DNA of 64,000 nucleotides from Terriglobus tenax (GTDB lineage Bacteria > Acidobacteriota > Terriglobia > Terriglobales > Acidobacteriaceae): NCBI RefSeq assembly GCF_025685395.1, contig NZ_JAGSYA010000003.1:1240001-1304000 (forward strand), written 5' to 3'. Below the pieces are notes generated by a model. The model was not told where the DNA came from and ran no database searches. It worked only from the letters and a program-made list of their open reading frames with translations. The translations under genes were made by a program, and so were the position numbers. Of the stretch, positions 45,033 through 53,565 are shown one piece after another; position 1 is the stretch's first letter; each line of letters starts with the position of its first letter.

Positions 45033-45203
45033 CCCACAGGGCCTGGCAGGTTGAGCACGCACATCTTTCCGTACATATCCCATGAGATGAGAAAGTCGGT
45101 CGGGTTTTTCCGGCATGGACTCGCGCGTATTTCCCTGCAGGAAGCAGCGTCACGGCCGTTTCCGGCCTCCAACCCAACAGTTTCCAATTTGAGAGGTAAC
45201 GCT

Positions 45204-45638
45204 ATGACCTTTTCCGCAGTTCGTTTCGTCGCAACCACGGGAGTTCTTGCACTCGCATCGTTGCATGCCTATGCCGCCAAAGTTCAGTTGAAGGCGGAGT
45301 TGACCGGAGCTCAGGAGGTTCCGTCCAAAGATGTAGCGGGGAAAGGAACGTTGACGGCCACGCTGGATACGGAGAGTGGTGAGTTGACCTACCACGTCAC
45401 CTTCAGTGGATTGACAGGTCCGGTGACCGCGGCGCACTTTCATGGTCCGGCGGCTGAAGGAGTGAACGCCAAACCGCAGGTGCCGGTCAAGGTGAATCCG
45501 ATTGAAAGTCCACTCGATGGTACGGCCCAAATTACCCCCGAACAGGGGAAAGACCTGGTGGAAGGTAAGTGGTACTTTAACCTCCATACTGCGGCGAACC
45601 CCGGTGGAGAGATTCGCGGTCAGGTCCTAAAGCAGTAA
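45204..45638 (+). CDS. Secreted CHRD-domain protein
   Basis: With the ATG at 45204 (GAGAGG upstream) the protein is 144 residues. Signal peptide 1-25 (MTFSAVRFVATTGVLALASLHAYA). The rest is one CHRD domain: LKAELTGAQEVPSKDVAGKG, LTYHVTFSGLTGPVTAAHFHGPA, and WYFNLHTAANPGGEIRGQV. CHRD domains were named from chordin; in bacteria they occur in secreted proteins of unclear function, some near metal or stress genes. It follows the leader peptide by 171 bp and precedes the LanC-like gene by 39 bp, probably one operon. Confidence 0.88.
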   Translation: MTFSAVRFVATTGVLALASLHAYAAKVQLKAELTGAQEVPSKDVAGKGTLTATLDTESGELTYHVTFSGLTGPVTAAHFHGPAAEGVNAKPQVPVKVNPIESPLDGTAQITPEQGKDLVEGKWYFNLHTAANPGGEIRGQVLKQ

Positions 45639-45677
45639 GCAGAAAAGCCGAGTAAGGATGTAAAGGAGAAAGACCCC

Positions 45678-47129
45678 ATGTCCCGGTTCCATCTGCTACA
45701 GCAAGATCGTTCGAGACGTTCCTTTTTAAAGGGTGTGCTTGCCGCTGCGGCGGCAAGCTACACCTTGCCTGCCCTGGCGGTTCCAACGAAGATGGCTGCG
45801 GTGCAGCCCGGCAACGAGTTGCTTCACGGAGCGATGGAGGCGGCACGATGGGTGCGCGCGAGTGAGATGAGGACGGCGCAGGGGAAGTACTGGCTGCCCG
45901 ATCCGACTCATCCCAGCCGCGAACTTCCGCCAGCGCAGAGCAGAAGCATTCGCCGCGGCAGTGCGGGGATTCTGCTTTTCCTGCTGGAGATGTACTCCGC
46001 TACCGGAGATCCCGCTTATCTTGATGACGCGGTGAGCGGAGCGCGGTATCTGGCCGCTACGTGGCAGCAGATGCTGCATGATTCGTCCGTTGCTCCGGGA
46101 ACGCGGCTGTCTTTTTATGACGGGCTTGCAGGCGCGGGTTTTGCGCTGACGCAGACCTGGAGTTACAGCAAGGAAGAGCCGCTGCGCCAGGCGGCGGATG
46201 CGATTACCAGCTATTTGAGCGAAGCTGCCGTGCGCGACAGCGATGGTGTGAGTTGGTCGGAGACATCGAGCATTGCGGGCGACAGCAGCGTGATTCTGTA
46301 CCTGCTGAATGCCGCGCAGGCCTTGCAGGATCCGGGCTACCGGAAGGTGGCGGCCCAGGGGGCTGACCGCCTGGTAGCGCTGCAGACCGATGGATCGGCC
46401 GATCATTCCTGGAGCGAGTTGCCATCTCGTCCGGTCCACTCCACTGAGCGTGCCTATATCCCGAACTTTGAGTATGGGACTGCGGGGATTGCCTACACCC
46501 TGGCTCGTGTTTATGAAGATACCGAGCAGGCCGACTATCTGCAGGCTGCGCGTGAAGGCGCATTCCGTATTGAACGGGTGGCCTGCCGTCAGAAGGACGG
46601 TGTCCTGATTCCGTACTGCGTGCCGGATACGATGTCGAACTTTCAGATCGGTTTCAGCCAGGGAGCGGCGGGTACGGCGCGTTTGTTCTACCAACTGCAT
46701 AAGGTCACCTCGGACAATGCCTATTTCCTGATGTCAGAGAAGCTGGCCGACGGTATTCTTGGGGCGTTGAAGCGTCCTTTGACCGCCCTCGCTCTGGAGG
46801 AGAATGCGCTGTGCCAGCACTCAGGCAAGGCCGGCGTGATGGAGTTTCTGCTGGGGATGGGCAAGGTGACGGGCGATACGCGCTACACGCAGGCCGTCAA
46901 CCGCATTGGCCGGGAGACCATCGAAGAGATGGACTTCCATGGGCATCGCAGCCGCTGGTTCGATAACTACAGCCATGTTCCGGCGCCGCAGGATACATGG
47001 GAGACGGGGTATTCGTTTGGCGCGGCCGGCATTGGAAGCGCGCTGTTGCACTCGGCGATGGTGGAACATACGGCGTGGCAGCCTATTGTCTGGCCGGACA
47101 ACCCGTTCCCTCATATTTCCGCACTCTAA
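45678..47129 (+). CDS. Tat-exported LanC-like protein
   Basis: The protein is 483 residues with AAGGAG upstream. A Tat signal (SRRSFLKGVLAAAAASYTLPALA) leads to a LanC-type alpha/alpha barrel with a repeated G-x-x-G motif: GSAGILLFLLE, GLAGAGFALTQ, GTAGIAYTLAR, GAAGTARLFYQ, GKAGVMEFLLG and GAAGIGSALLH. LanC enzymes bind zinc through a Cys in WCxG and a Cys-His pair; here FSQGAAG lacks the first Cys and ALCQHSGKAG separates Cys and His. Zinc binding is therefore doubtful. LanC proteins are normally cytoplasmic, so Tat export is unusual. Function unknown; a periplasmic glycan or peptide role is possible. Confidence 0.75.
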   Translation: MSRFHLLQQDRSRRSFLKGVLAAAAASYTLPALAVPTKMAAVQPGNELLHGAMEAARWVRASEMRTAQGKYWLPDPTHPSRELPPAQSRSIRRGSAGILLFLLEMYSATGDPAYLDDAVSGARYLAATWQQMLHDSSVAPGTRLSFYDGLAGAGFALTQTWSYSKEEPLRQAADAITSYLSEAAVRDSDGVSWSETSSIAGDSSVILYLLNAAQALQDPGYRKVAAQGADRLVALQTDGSADHSWSELPSRPVHSTERAYIPNFEYGTAGIAYTLARVYEDTEQADYLQAAREGAFRIERVACRQKDGVLIPYCVPDTMSNFQIGFSQGAAGTARLFYQLHKVTSDNAYFLMSEKLADGILGALKRPLTALALEENALCQHSGKAGVMEFLLGMGKVTGDTRYTQAVNRIGRETIEEMDFHGHRSRWFDNYSHVPAPQDTWETGYSFGAAGIGSALLHSAMVEHTAWQPIVWPDNPFPHISAL

Positions 47130-47165
47130 AAGCCATTCTGGCTAAAACGGATCAGCTTTTCTGCC

Positions 47166-47209
47166 GGGCCCCGAGCGCAGGTGCGCTACACTAGCGCCAC
47201 GCCGGGCCC
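47166..47209 (+). other. GC-rich structured region upstream of the transporter
   Basis: Two GGGCCC blocks (47166-47171 and 47204-47209) flank an AGCGCA-GG-TGCGCT hairpin (47174-47187). It lies 40-85 bp upstream of the MFS start and could be a folded 5' leader or a terminator of the LanC-like unit. Confidence 0.3.
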
Positions 47210-47251
47210 GCGGAACGCTACCGAAGACATGTCCAACTGATCGGAGACGAG

Positions 47252-48616
47252 ATGTACCCATCGCGCCCTGATACCGATGTCTCGCGCCAACCCCTGCCCG
47301 TCGGTGTTTTGATTGCAGCCTGCTTTGGCAACGCGCTTGAGTTCTACAGCGTGACGGTCTACGCGTTTGTGGCGACGACCCTTTCGCCCCTTTTCTTTCC
47401 GCATAACAACCCGGCAGTCTCCATCCTGTTGACCTTTGGGTTGTTCGGTATCTCCTATCTGGTGCGTCCTATCGGCGGCATTGTCGTGGGAGCCTATGGA
47501 GACCGCAAAGGACGCCGCGCCGCGTTGCTGCTGACATTGGAGATCACGCTGGTGGGCACGGCATTGATGGTTGCCACGCCATCCTACGCGAGGATCGGTT
47601 TGTGGGCACCGCTACTGGTGCTGATGGCGCGTATTCTGCAGGGCTTTGCGTTGGGCGGTGAGTTGGGAAGCGCAACCGCGTACCTGATGGAACAGGGCCC
47701 GGCGCATCGTAAGCCGTTGTTTGCCAGCCTGCAGTTAGCCAGCCAGGGGCTGGGCGGCATTGTGGCTGCGACCGCAGGACTAATCTTTACGAATCTGACG
47801 CCGGAGCATCGAGCAAGCTGGGGATGGCGGCTTATGCTGGCCATGCCGCTGTTCCTTGCACCCATCGGGATCTATATCCGCCGTCATCTGAATGAGAGTT
47901 ACGAGTTTCTCAACAGTGAGCGGGCACGCGTGTCGACGGCGAGGCTCATCTATCACTACCGGTCGATGATTGTGCTTTCCGCCGCGACCATTGCAGCGTT
48001 GACGGCCAATATTTACTTTCGCGTCTATCTGCCGGCGTTTGTCAGCAGCAACCTGGGACTGCCAGCCTGGTCTCCGTTTGTGTTGATGTACATCACCTCC
48101 GTGATCAACATGATCGTGGTGCCGGTGGTGGCGCGTATCTCCACACCGGAAAACAGCCGCCGCATCATGATGGGAGCGTTGGTGCTGCTGACCCTCGCGG
48201 TGTGGCCCGCGATCGTGATGGTGACGCGGCACCCAACCGTGATGCACATGCTGGTGGGATGCAGCATTCTTACCGTGCTGGGTGCAATTTACAGTGCGCC
48301 GCAGAGCTACGTGATCGCGAGTATCTTTCCGACGCAGATGCGCAGTGTGGGGGTTGCCACAAGTTATAACGTCGCCGTGTTGGCCTTTGGCGGCTTTGCT
48401 CCGGCGATCTACTCCGGGCTTGTCCAGATGACAGGCAATCCGCGATCACCAGCGGCGTATCTGCTGGGTGCGTGTGCCGTCAGCTTCGTATCTCTGTTCT
48501 TCCTTCCGAACCGGACGATTGCGCCGCCCACTAGGCAGGCCGCAACGCCGCTTCCGCTGGCGCTGCTTCAACAGGCGCATGTGGGAAGGAGATCGATGCA
48601 GCATTCTGGGTGCTGA
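47252..48616 (+). CDS. MFS transporter, metabolite:H+ symporter type
   Basis: The protein is 454 residues with 12 predicted TM helices. The loop-2/3 signature GAYGDRKGRRAALLLTLEI and ARILQGFALGGELGSATAYL are diagnostic of the MHS family (citrate, alpha-ketoglutarate, proline/betaine, shikimate importers). The specific substrate cannot be assigned. GGAGACGAG precedes the ATG. The last 86 bp overlap the 3' end of the convergent LysR gene, an unusually long tail-to-tail overlap. The LysR protein may regulate it. Confidence 0.87.
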   Translation: MYPSRPDTDVSRQPLPVGVLIAACFGNALEFYSVTVYAFVATTLSPLFFPHNNPAVSILLTFGLFGISYLVRPIGGIVVGAYGDRKGRRAALLLTLEITLVGTALMVATPSYARIGLWAPLLVLMARILQGFALGGELGSATAYLMEQGPAHRKPLFASLQLASQGLGGIVAATAGLIFTNLTPEHRASWGWRLMLAMPLFLAPIGIYIRRHLNESYEFLNSERARVSTARLIYHYRSMIVLSAATIAALTANIYFRVYLPAFVSSNLGLPAWSPFVLMYITSVINMIVVPVVARISTPENSRRIMMGALVLLTLAVWPAIVMVTRHPTVMHMLVGCSILTVLGAIYSAPQSYVIASIFPTQMRSVGVATSYNVAVLAFGGFAPAIYSGLVQMTGNPRSPAAYLLGACAVSFVSLFFLPNRTIAPPTRQAATPLPLALLQQAHVGRRSMQHSGC

Positions 48617-49487
48617 CGACATCCTCCACGACCTCCCGGAAGAGTTCGAGCGCATGGGAGGCGTTGCCTTTCTGCCACATGAGACCCAGCACCATGTTGT
48701 GAATGGCGCGATCAAACGGAATAACACGGATACCGGGGAAGTTGGCGCGTGCCATCGATCCAGCGGCCAGACCAACACCTTTGCCTGCGGCGATCATCGC
48801 ATAGCGGATGCCGGTTTCAAGCGGCGCTTCCACCAGCTCACCGGTGAGGTTCTGCTGCTCCAGCAGACCGGTGACAAAGCCACGATGTTTGTGGCAGTCT
48901 TTTGCGGATGCGATGAAGATCGGGCTGGTGGCGAACTCTGCCATGGAGATAGTGCCGCGTTGTACGGCAGGATGTTTCTCCGGAAGCACGGCCGAGAGCT
49001 TCTCAGCGCGCAGGGGAGTGAACTCCATGCCGCGCAGCTGCCAGTCAGGCGTCATCAGCAGGGCATCGACCGTGCCGTTGACCGCGGCCATTTTCATGGC
49101 TTCAGGCGACAGCATCATCACTTCAAGATCCAGACCGGTGTCACGCAGGCGCAGCTCGCGCAGCACATCCGGCAAAACGGTGTGTTGACCGACCGGGCCG
49201 CAGGCAATGGTGAGCCGCTCGCGCGGCTGCTCTTCCATGTCGCTCATGGCTCGCCGCGTCTGTTCCAGAATGACGCGCGCGTGCGATTGCAGGCGCATCC
49301 CTTCTGAGGTCAACGAAACGCGACGTTGCGTGCGGTCAAACAGGGTGACACCGAGCGAAGTCTCCAGAGACTTGATCTGAAACGAAAGTGTAGGTTGCGC
49401 GATGCTGAGGGAACGCGCTGCGCGGCCAAAATTCAGGTGTTCTGCCAGGACGAGGAAATACTCCAACTGCCGGATGCGGAAATCCAT
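48531..49487 (-). CDS. LysR-family transcriptional regulator
   Basis: The start is set at 49487 (MDFRIRQLEYFLVLAEHLNF), which has GGAGG four bases upstream and gives 318 residues. The N-terminal winged helix (FGRAARSLSIAQPTLSFQIK, SLGVTLFDRTQR) is followed by the periplasmic-binding-like effector domain (about 90-300). The C-terminal ~20 residues are Ala/Pro-rich and overlap the MFS gene on the other strand. Target genes are unknown; MFS or the amidohydrolase/quinoprotein operon are candidates. Confidence 0.9.
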   Translation of the reverse strand: MDFRIRQLEYFLVLAEHLNFGRAARSLSIAQPTLSFQIKSLETSLGVTLFDRTQRRVSLTSEGMRLQSHARVILEQTRRAMSDMEEQPRERLTIACGPVGQHTVLPDVLRELRLRDTGLDLEVMMLSPEAMKMAAVNGTVDALLMTPDWQLRGMEFTPLRAEKLSAVLPEKHPAVQRGTISMAEFATSPIFIASAKDCHKHRGFVTGLLEQQNLTGELVEAPLETGIRYAMIAAGKGVGLAAGSMARANFPGIRVIPFDRAIHNMVLGLMWQKGNASHALELFREVVEDVVSTQNAASISFPHAPVEAAPAEAALRPA

Positions 49488-49609
49488 CCTACCTCCGTGA
49501 GTCTGTTGTATTGCTTGGGGTTTTACTGGCTTCGTGCGAGGAATTATTTGAAAAATCGCAGATTTCATACGCCTCGTCAACCTAAATCAGGATTTTGTTC
49601 GAATAGGGG

Positions 49610-49643
49610 GATAAAAAATCAGGTGCCGGAGACCGGCACCTGA
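49610..49643 (-). terminator. Intrinsic terminator of the quinoprotein-amidohydrolase operon
   Basis: An 11-bp stem (49619-49629 with 49633-49643), loop AGA, is followed on the minus strand by a T6 run (A-tract at 49613-49618). It separates the operon from lysR. Confidence 0.88.
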
Positions 49644-49664
49644 AGCCAATGCTGGATTCCTCGT

Positions 49665-51029
49665 CTACTTTTTCTTTGCGGCTGGCGCAGGTGCGCCTTT
49701 GTAGATGACGCCATCCTTGACGACCACATCGACGCGGCCCAGAACGGAGATGTCCGCAAGCGGGTTGCCATCCACGGCGATAACGTCGGCCAGCTTGCCG
49801 GGTTCTACCGTGCCCAGGTCGCGCATACCCATCACATTGCGGGCGTTCACGCGCGTGGCATCGATGATGGCGCGCATCGGTGACATGCCGTTATCGACGA
49901 AGACCTTCATCTCGCGCCAGAGGGCGTCTTTATGGAAGTTCGCCGGGGTGCCGTTGTCGGTGCCCATGCTGACCACCTCGCCGCCGTCAATCCACTGCTT
50001 CAGCGACTTCTGCGCGAAGAACTGCTCGCGGTCGACCCGCTGGAAGTAGGCCAGGCTAGGAAAGTTTTTGAATGAGTCCATCATCTCGGAGTAAAGCGGT
50101 TCGCCCAGCTCTTCCTTGAACTCGGGATCATCCAGACGCTCGGGGAAGTCGATCGTCTCGGGGTAGAGCCATGCACGGTGATAGACGGTGGGAACGACGG
50201 GACGACCGGACCGTGCGATGTCGTTCTGCAGCTGCTCAGAATAGGGCGGAAGGCCTGCCGAGCCAACGTGCTGCAGGATATCCACGCCGGCGTCAAAGGC
50301 ATTGCGCACCGACTCCTCGTCGTAGATATGCGCGTGTACCTTGATGCCACGCTTGTGGGCTTCCTGCACCAGCGCGAAGTAGTCTTCGCGCGTCAGGCCG
50401 GAGTGGGCCTTGATGACGTCCACGCCCGCATCCGCCAGCTTGTCAACGAATGCGGCAGCGTCAGCCGGGCTGGTGACATCGTGCTGGTAGCTGGCAGGGA
50501 AGATCGCGACATGGCGCGTAAGCCAGGGGCCGCTGACCTGCAGGCGAGGGCCGGGCATGCCCTTCTTGATGCGCTCGCGGACGTCGAGGATCTCCTGCAA
50601 GGGCGCACCAAGATCGACGCCGGAGGTAACGCCGGCGAGGATGAGCTGTTTTGCGGAGATGTCGAGAATACGGCTGAGCGGATAGTCCTTCTTGTGATCG
50701 TCCAGCCACTTGAAGTAACGCGGATAGTCGCCGTGACCGACCAGCACCATGTGAACGTGGGTATCGATCAGACCGGGCAGCATGGTCTTGTTGGTGGTGT
50801 CGAGCACGGTTGCGTCCGCCGGAATCTTCACCTGGTCCATGGGGCCGACCGCGACGATGCGGTTGCCTTCAATCAGAACCGCGGCATGGTGCAGAGGCTG
50901 TTCTTCGCGGCCGGTGATCAGCATGCCGCCTACCAGCGCAACCTTCTTGGGCGCCTGGGCCAGCACAGCGGTAGCGCCAAGCGCCAGCGTGGCCGCGGCT
51001 ACCGTCAGTTTGCGAAACATGGAATGCAT
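49665..51029 (-). CDS. Secreted metal-dependent amidohydrolase
   Basis: The protein is 454 residues with a signal peptide (1-24, LGATAVLAQ). The amidohydrolase core shows LPGLIDTHVHMVL (metal HxH), a further metal site in HSGLTREDYFALVQEAHKRG and VHAHIYDEESV, LQHVG, and the Asp motif MGTDNGTP. GKLADVIAVDGNPLADI is the usual C-terminal strand. It belongs with prolidase/imidazolonepropionase-like enzymes, which cleave cyclic amides or Xaa-Pro peptides; the substrate is not determinable. It is 19 bp downstream of the quinoprotein, so both are one operon. Confidence 0.87.
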   Translation of the reverse strand: MHSMFRKLTVAAATLALGATAVLAQAPKKVALVGGMLITGREEQPLHHAAVLIEGNRIVAVGPMDQVKIPADATVLDTTNKTMLPGLIDTHVHMVLVGHGDYPRYFKWLDDHKKDYPLSRILDISAKQLILAGVTSGVDLGAPLQEILDVRERIKKGMPGPRLQVSGPWLTRHVAIFPASYQHDVTSPADAAAFVDKLADAGVDVIKAHSGLTREDYFALVQEAHKRGIKVHAHIYDEESVRNAFDAGVDILQHVGSAGLPPYSEQLQNDIARSGRPVVPTVYHRAWLYPETIDFPERLDDPEFKEELGEPLYSEMMDSFKNFPSLAYFQRVDREQFFAQKSLKQWIDGGEVVSMGTDNGTPANFHKDALWREMKVFVDNGMSPMRAIIDATRVNARNVMGMRDLGTVEPGKLADVIAVDGNPLADISVLGRVDVVVKDGVIYKGAPAPAAKKK

Positions 51030-51048
51030 AGGTTTACTCCCTCAGTGT

Positions 51049-52947
51049 CTAAAGCGTGAATACCATCAGGCTCGCGGTATCTCCGGAGCCGACCGCGATC
51101 GCAATGTACTGCCTGCCGTTGATCATGTAGATCATGGGCGTGCCGCCGGTGCGGACCTTGGTGTCATAGGTCCACAGGTCTTTGCCGTCTTTTCCATCCA
51201 GCGCGTGGAAGGCCGCATCGCCGCCACCCACAAAGACAAGACCGGTCTTCGTGGCAACGGCACCCATGGTTCCAACCGCTCCCAGCTTCTCCGGAAGCTT
51301 CAGACCTTTCAGCGCGGGATTGGCGCGCATCTCGGCATCGTCGCCAAAGGGAACCTGCCACACCTTCTTGCCGGTGTTCATGTTAATGGCGGTGACCATG
51401 CCGTAAGGCCCCTTCAGAATGGGGAGGCCATCGTGGAAGAGACCGTTGGTGCGGCCCTCGGTCACGTAGTCGGAATCAACTTCCTTGGCGCGTGGGCCTG
51501 TGTGGTCAAAGACACCGAGCTTGGCGACGGCGGCCATGTTATTGGCCTTGATGTAGAGTATGCCGCTCTGCGGGTCGAAGGCGGCTCCACCCCAGTTCGC
51601 TCCACCCAGAATGCCGGGCCGCATCATGGTGCCCTCATACGACGGCGGCGTGTAGAGTGGTCCAAGCTTCATGGTCTTCAGGCGGGCCACGGCCTCTTCA
51701 TGAAGCTGCGGGCTCAGATCGAAGGCATCGTCGAGCGATACGCCCTGCGGCGCAAACGGTTCCGGCAGAGTGGGGAAAGGCTGAGTCGGCCACGACTCTT
51801 CGCCCTTGATGGTGGACTGCTCCACGGGCTTTTCGAGGATGGGCCATACCGGCTTGCCGGTTACGCGATCGAAGGTGTACAGGAAACCCTGCTTGGTGGG
51901 CTCTGTGACGGCATCGATCTTCTTGCCATTGACGGTGATGGTGATCAGGCTGGGCGGCGATGGCGGATCGTAGTCCCACAGGCCATGGTGAACAAGCTGA
52001 TAGTGCCACTTGCGCTTGCCGGTGGCGGCGTCCAGGCAGACCAGCGAGTCTGCAAACCAGCCCATGCCCTTGCGGCGGGCTCCGTAGAAGTCATTGCTCG
52101 GCGTGCTTACGGGCATATAGAGCAGCCCACGTTTGTCGTCCAGCGTCATCGGGGCCCATACGTTGGTATGGCCGGTGTATTCGTTGGCGTTGTCTTTCCA
52201 TGTTTCGGCGCCAGCTTCCCCGGTCCATGGCACAGTGTGGAACGACCATATCTGCTTACCTGTGGTGGCGTCATAGGCACGCACATCTCCCGGCGGGTCA
52301 TTCTTGTACATCAAACGATCGCCGACACCATTGCCTACGATGACAAGGTTCTTATAGACAACAGGTGGCGAGGTGTTGGTATAGCGCTTGGGATCGACCT
52401 CCCAGCGAAGACCTTCCAGAAGATTGACCTTGCCGTCCTTGCCGAAAGAGGGAATCAGTTTGCCGGTTGCGGCATCAAGCGCAAGCAACGTCGAGCGTGT
52501 GTTCAGGTAGATGGAGAGTTTGCCCGTCGTTGTATCCTTGCGCACGGCAAGGCCGCGATGCACAAAGCCTGTACCGTTCGGCGGCTGCCCGCCCTTGTAG
52601 GCTTCAGGGTCATAGCTCCATTTCTCTTTACCTGTGACCGGGTCCAGGGCAACAACCTTGTTGTAGGGTGTGACCAGGTACATCGTACCTTCCACAACGA
52701 GCGGCGTTACCTCGAAGACGCCGGGTTTGACGCCGTACTCTTTCAGGTCCTTCTCCCCGGTCTTCCACTCCCATGCCAGCTTCAACGAGCTGACGTTCTG
52801 CTTGGTGACCTGTGTCAGGGCAGAGTACTTCATGCCTCCCTGGTCGCCGCCATAATAAGGCCAGTCAACCGTCTGCGCGCCGGCGGTGGCCACGGCGAGG
52901 ATCAGGCCGGCGGTGGCGGCTGTTCTTCTGATAAGGGTGGAACACAT
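51049..52947 (-). CDS. PQQ-dependent dehydrogenase (soluble quinoprotein)
   Basis: From the ATG at 52947 (GAGGAG upstream; longest ORF starts at 53022) the protein is 632 residues. The signal peptide (about 1-24) ends ATAGAQ. It then has repeated propeller blades, for example DWPYYGGDQGGMKYSALTQ, VVALDPVTGKEKWSYDPEA, LVCLDAATGKRKWHYQ, KIWSFHTVPWTGEAGA-type segments and GGANWGGAAFDPQSGILYIK. This is the eight-bladed PQQ enzyme family (GCD/quinate-dehydrogenase-like). No haem motif is present. It oxidises a sugar or alcohol in the periplasm. Confidence 0.85.
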   Translation of the reverse strand: MCSTLIRRTAATAGLILAVATAGAQTVDWPYYGGDQGGMKYSALTQVTKQNVSSLKLAWEWKTGEKDLKEYGVKPGVFEVTPLVVEGTMYLVTPYNKVVALDPVTGKEKWSYDPEAYKGGQPPNGTGFVHRGLAVRKDTTTGKLSIYLNTRSTLLALDAATGKLIPSFGKDGKVNLLEGLRWEVDPKRYTNTSPPVVYKNLVIVGNGVGDRLMYKNDPPGDVRAYDATTGKQIWSFHTVPWTGEAGAETWKDNANEYTGHTNVWAPMTLDDKRGLLYMPVSTPSNDFYGARRKGMGWFADSLVCLDAATGKRKWHYQLVHHGLWDYDPPSPPSLITITVNGKKIDAVTEPTKQGFLYTFDRVTGKPVWPILEKPVEQSTIKGEESWPTQPFPTLPEPFAPQGVSLDDAFDLSPQLHEEAVARLKTMKLGPLYTPPSYEGTMMRPGILGGANWGGAAFDPQSGILYIKANNMAAVAKLGVFDHTGPRAKEVDSDYVTEGRTNGLFHDGLPILKGPYGMVTAINMNTGKKVWQVPFGDDAEMRANPALKGLKLPEKLGAVGTMGAVATKTGLVFVGGGDAAFHALDGKDGKDLWTYDTKVRTGGTPMIYMINGRQYIAIAVGSGDTASLMVFTL

Positions 52948-53131
52948 GTGCGTCGTATCTCCTCGTGGAATAGTGTCCACGGCGACTTGTCGTAAAGACG
53001 TGTGGCAGTAGTGTGCGTACAAAAGGCGCTCAGATGCTGAGAGGGGGCCTTCGCATCACAGATGGGAACGTGCGTGTGTGCAAACCATAAACAGAAGCAG
53101 GGACTGCGTCTAATCGAAATTTTTGTGGAGG

Positions 53132-53190
53132 CTATAGCGAGTGTTGATTGAGGGAAGGGATGACTCCTTAATCAATAACAATCGCTATGG
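53132..53190. repeat. Imperfect long inverted repeat
   Basis: Left arm 53132-53153 (CTATAGCGAGTGTTGATTGAGG) pairs with right arm 53166-53190 with one mismatch, two G-T pairs and a 3-nt bulge; the loop is 12 nt. Arms share TATAGCGA / TCGCTATG and GATT(G/A)AGG. It may be a hairpin-forming operator, attenuator or mobile-repeat remnant. Confidence 0.55.
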
Positions 53191-53347
53191 AGATGAAAAA
53201 TCTTTGAATTAGACCTGCACCGGAATCACAGCTACTATCCACTCATCCATGAAAAAAGGGCCAGCAAGAATCGACGTGAATGCGATGAATCTCTGTCGTC
53301 CATGTCGCTGTTGTCTCTAAGAAACGCAAACTGCGTGCCCTTCGGTC

Positions 53348-53394
53348 CCGGCTCGATTCGATGAATCGGATGATCCCCTTAGGTATCGAGCCGG
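53348..53394. repeat. 10-bp perfect inverted repeat in receptor 4 leader
   Basis: CCGGCTCGAT (53348-53357) and ATCGAGCCGG (53385-53394) are perfect inverted repeats separated by 27 bases. The hairpin lies 171 bp before the receptor 4 ATG and may form a structured leader or terminator. Confidence 0.5.
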
Positions 53395-53565
53395 CAGTGC
53401 AGGTGTTTCCACCAAGACGTAGCAGTCTCAACCAAATTGATTGATAACAGCCACGCATCGCGTCGTGGTTCATATGAGTATTTCCAAACCGTCCAAGGGG
53501 CCGGAGCGATTGCTCTGTTCAGCCCGAAGGCCCCGTGCGTTCAAAAGCAATTCAGGAGAGTCCTT

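Larger units (their letters stand above)
52948..53565. other. Long divergent intergenic region with inverted repeats
   Basis: The 618-bp gap between the quinoprotein operon and receptor 4 has no supported gene. It holds two inverted repeats, at 53132-53190 and 53348-53394 (listed separately), and must contain both divergent promoters. The receptor 4 transcript probably has a long 5' leader. Confidence 0.55.

Noticed and set aside
50782-52995. 737-codon plus-strand ORF across the quinoprotein and amidohydrolase
   Set aside because: The opposite strand codes for two clear enzymes with signal peptides; this frame has no domain.
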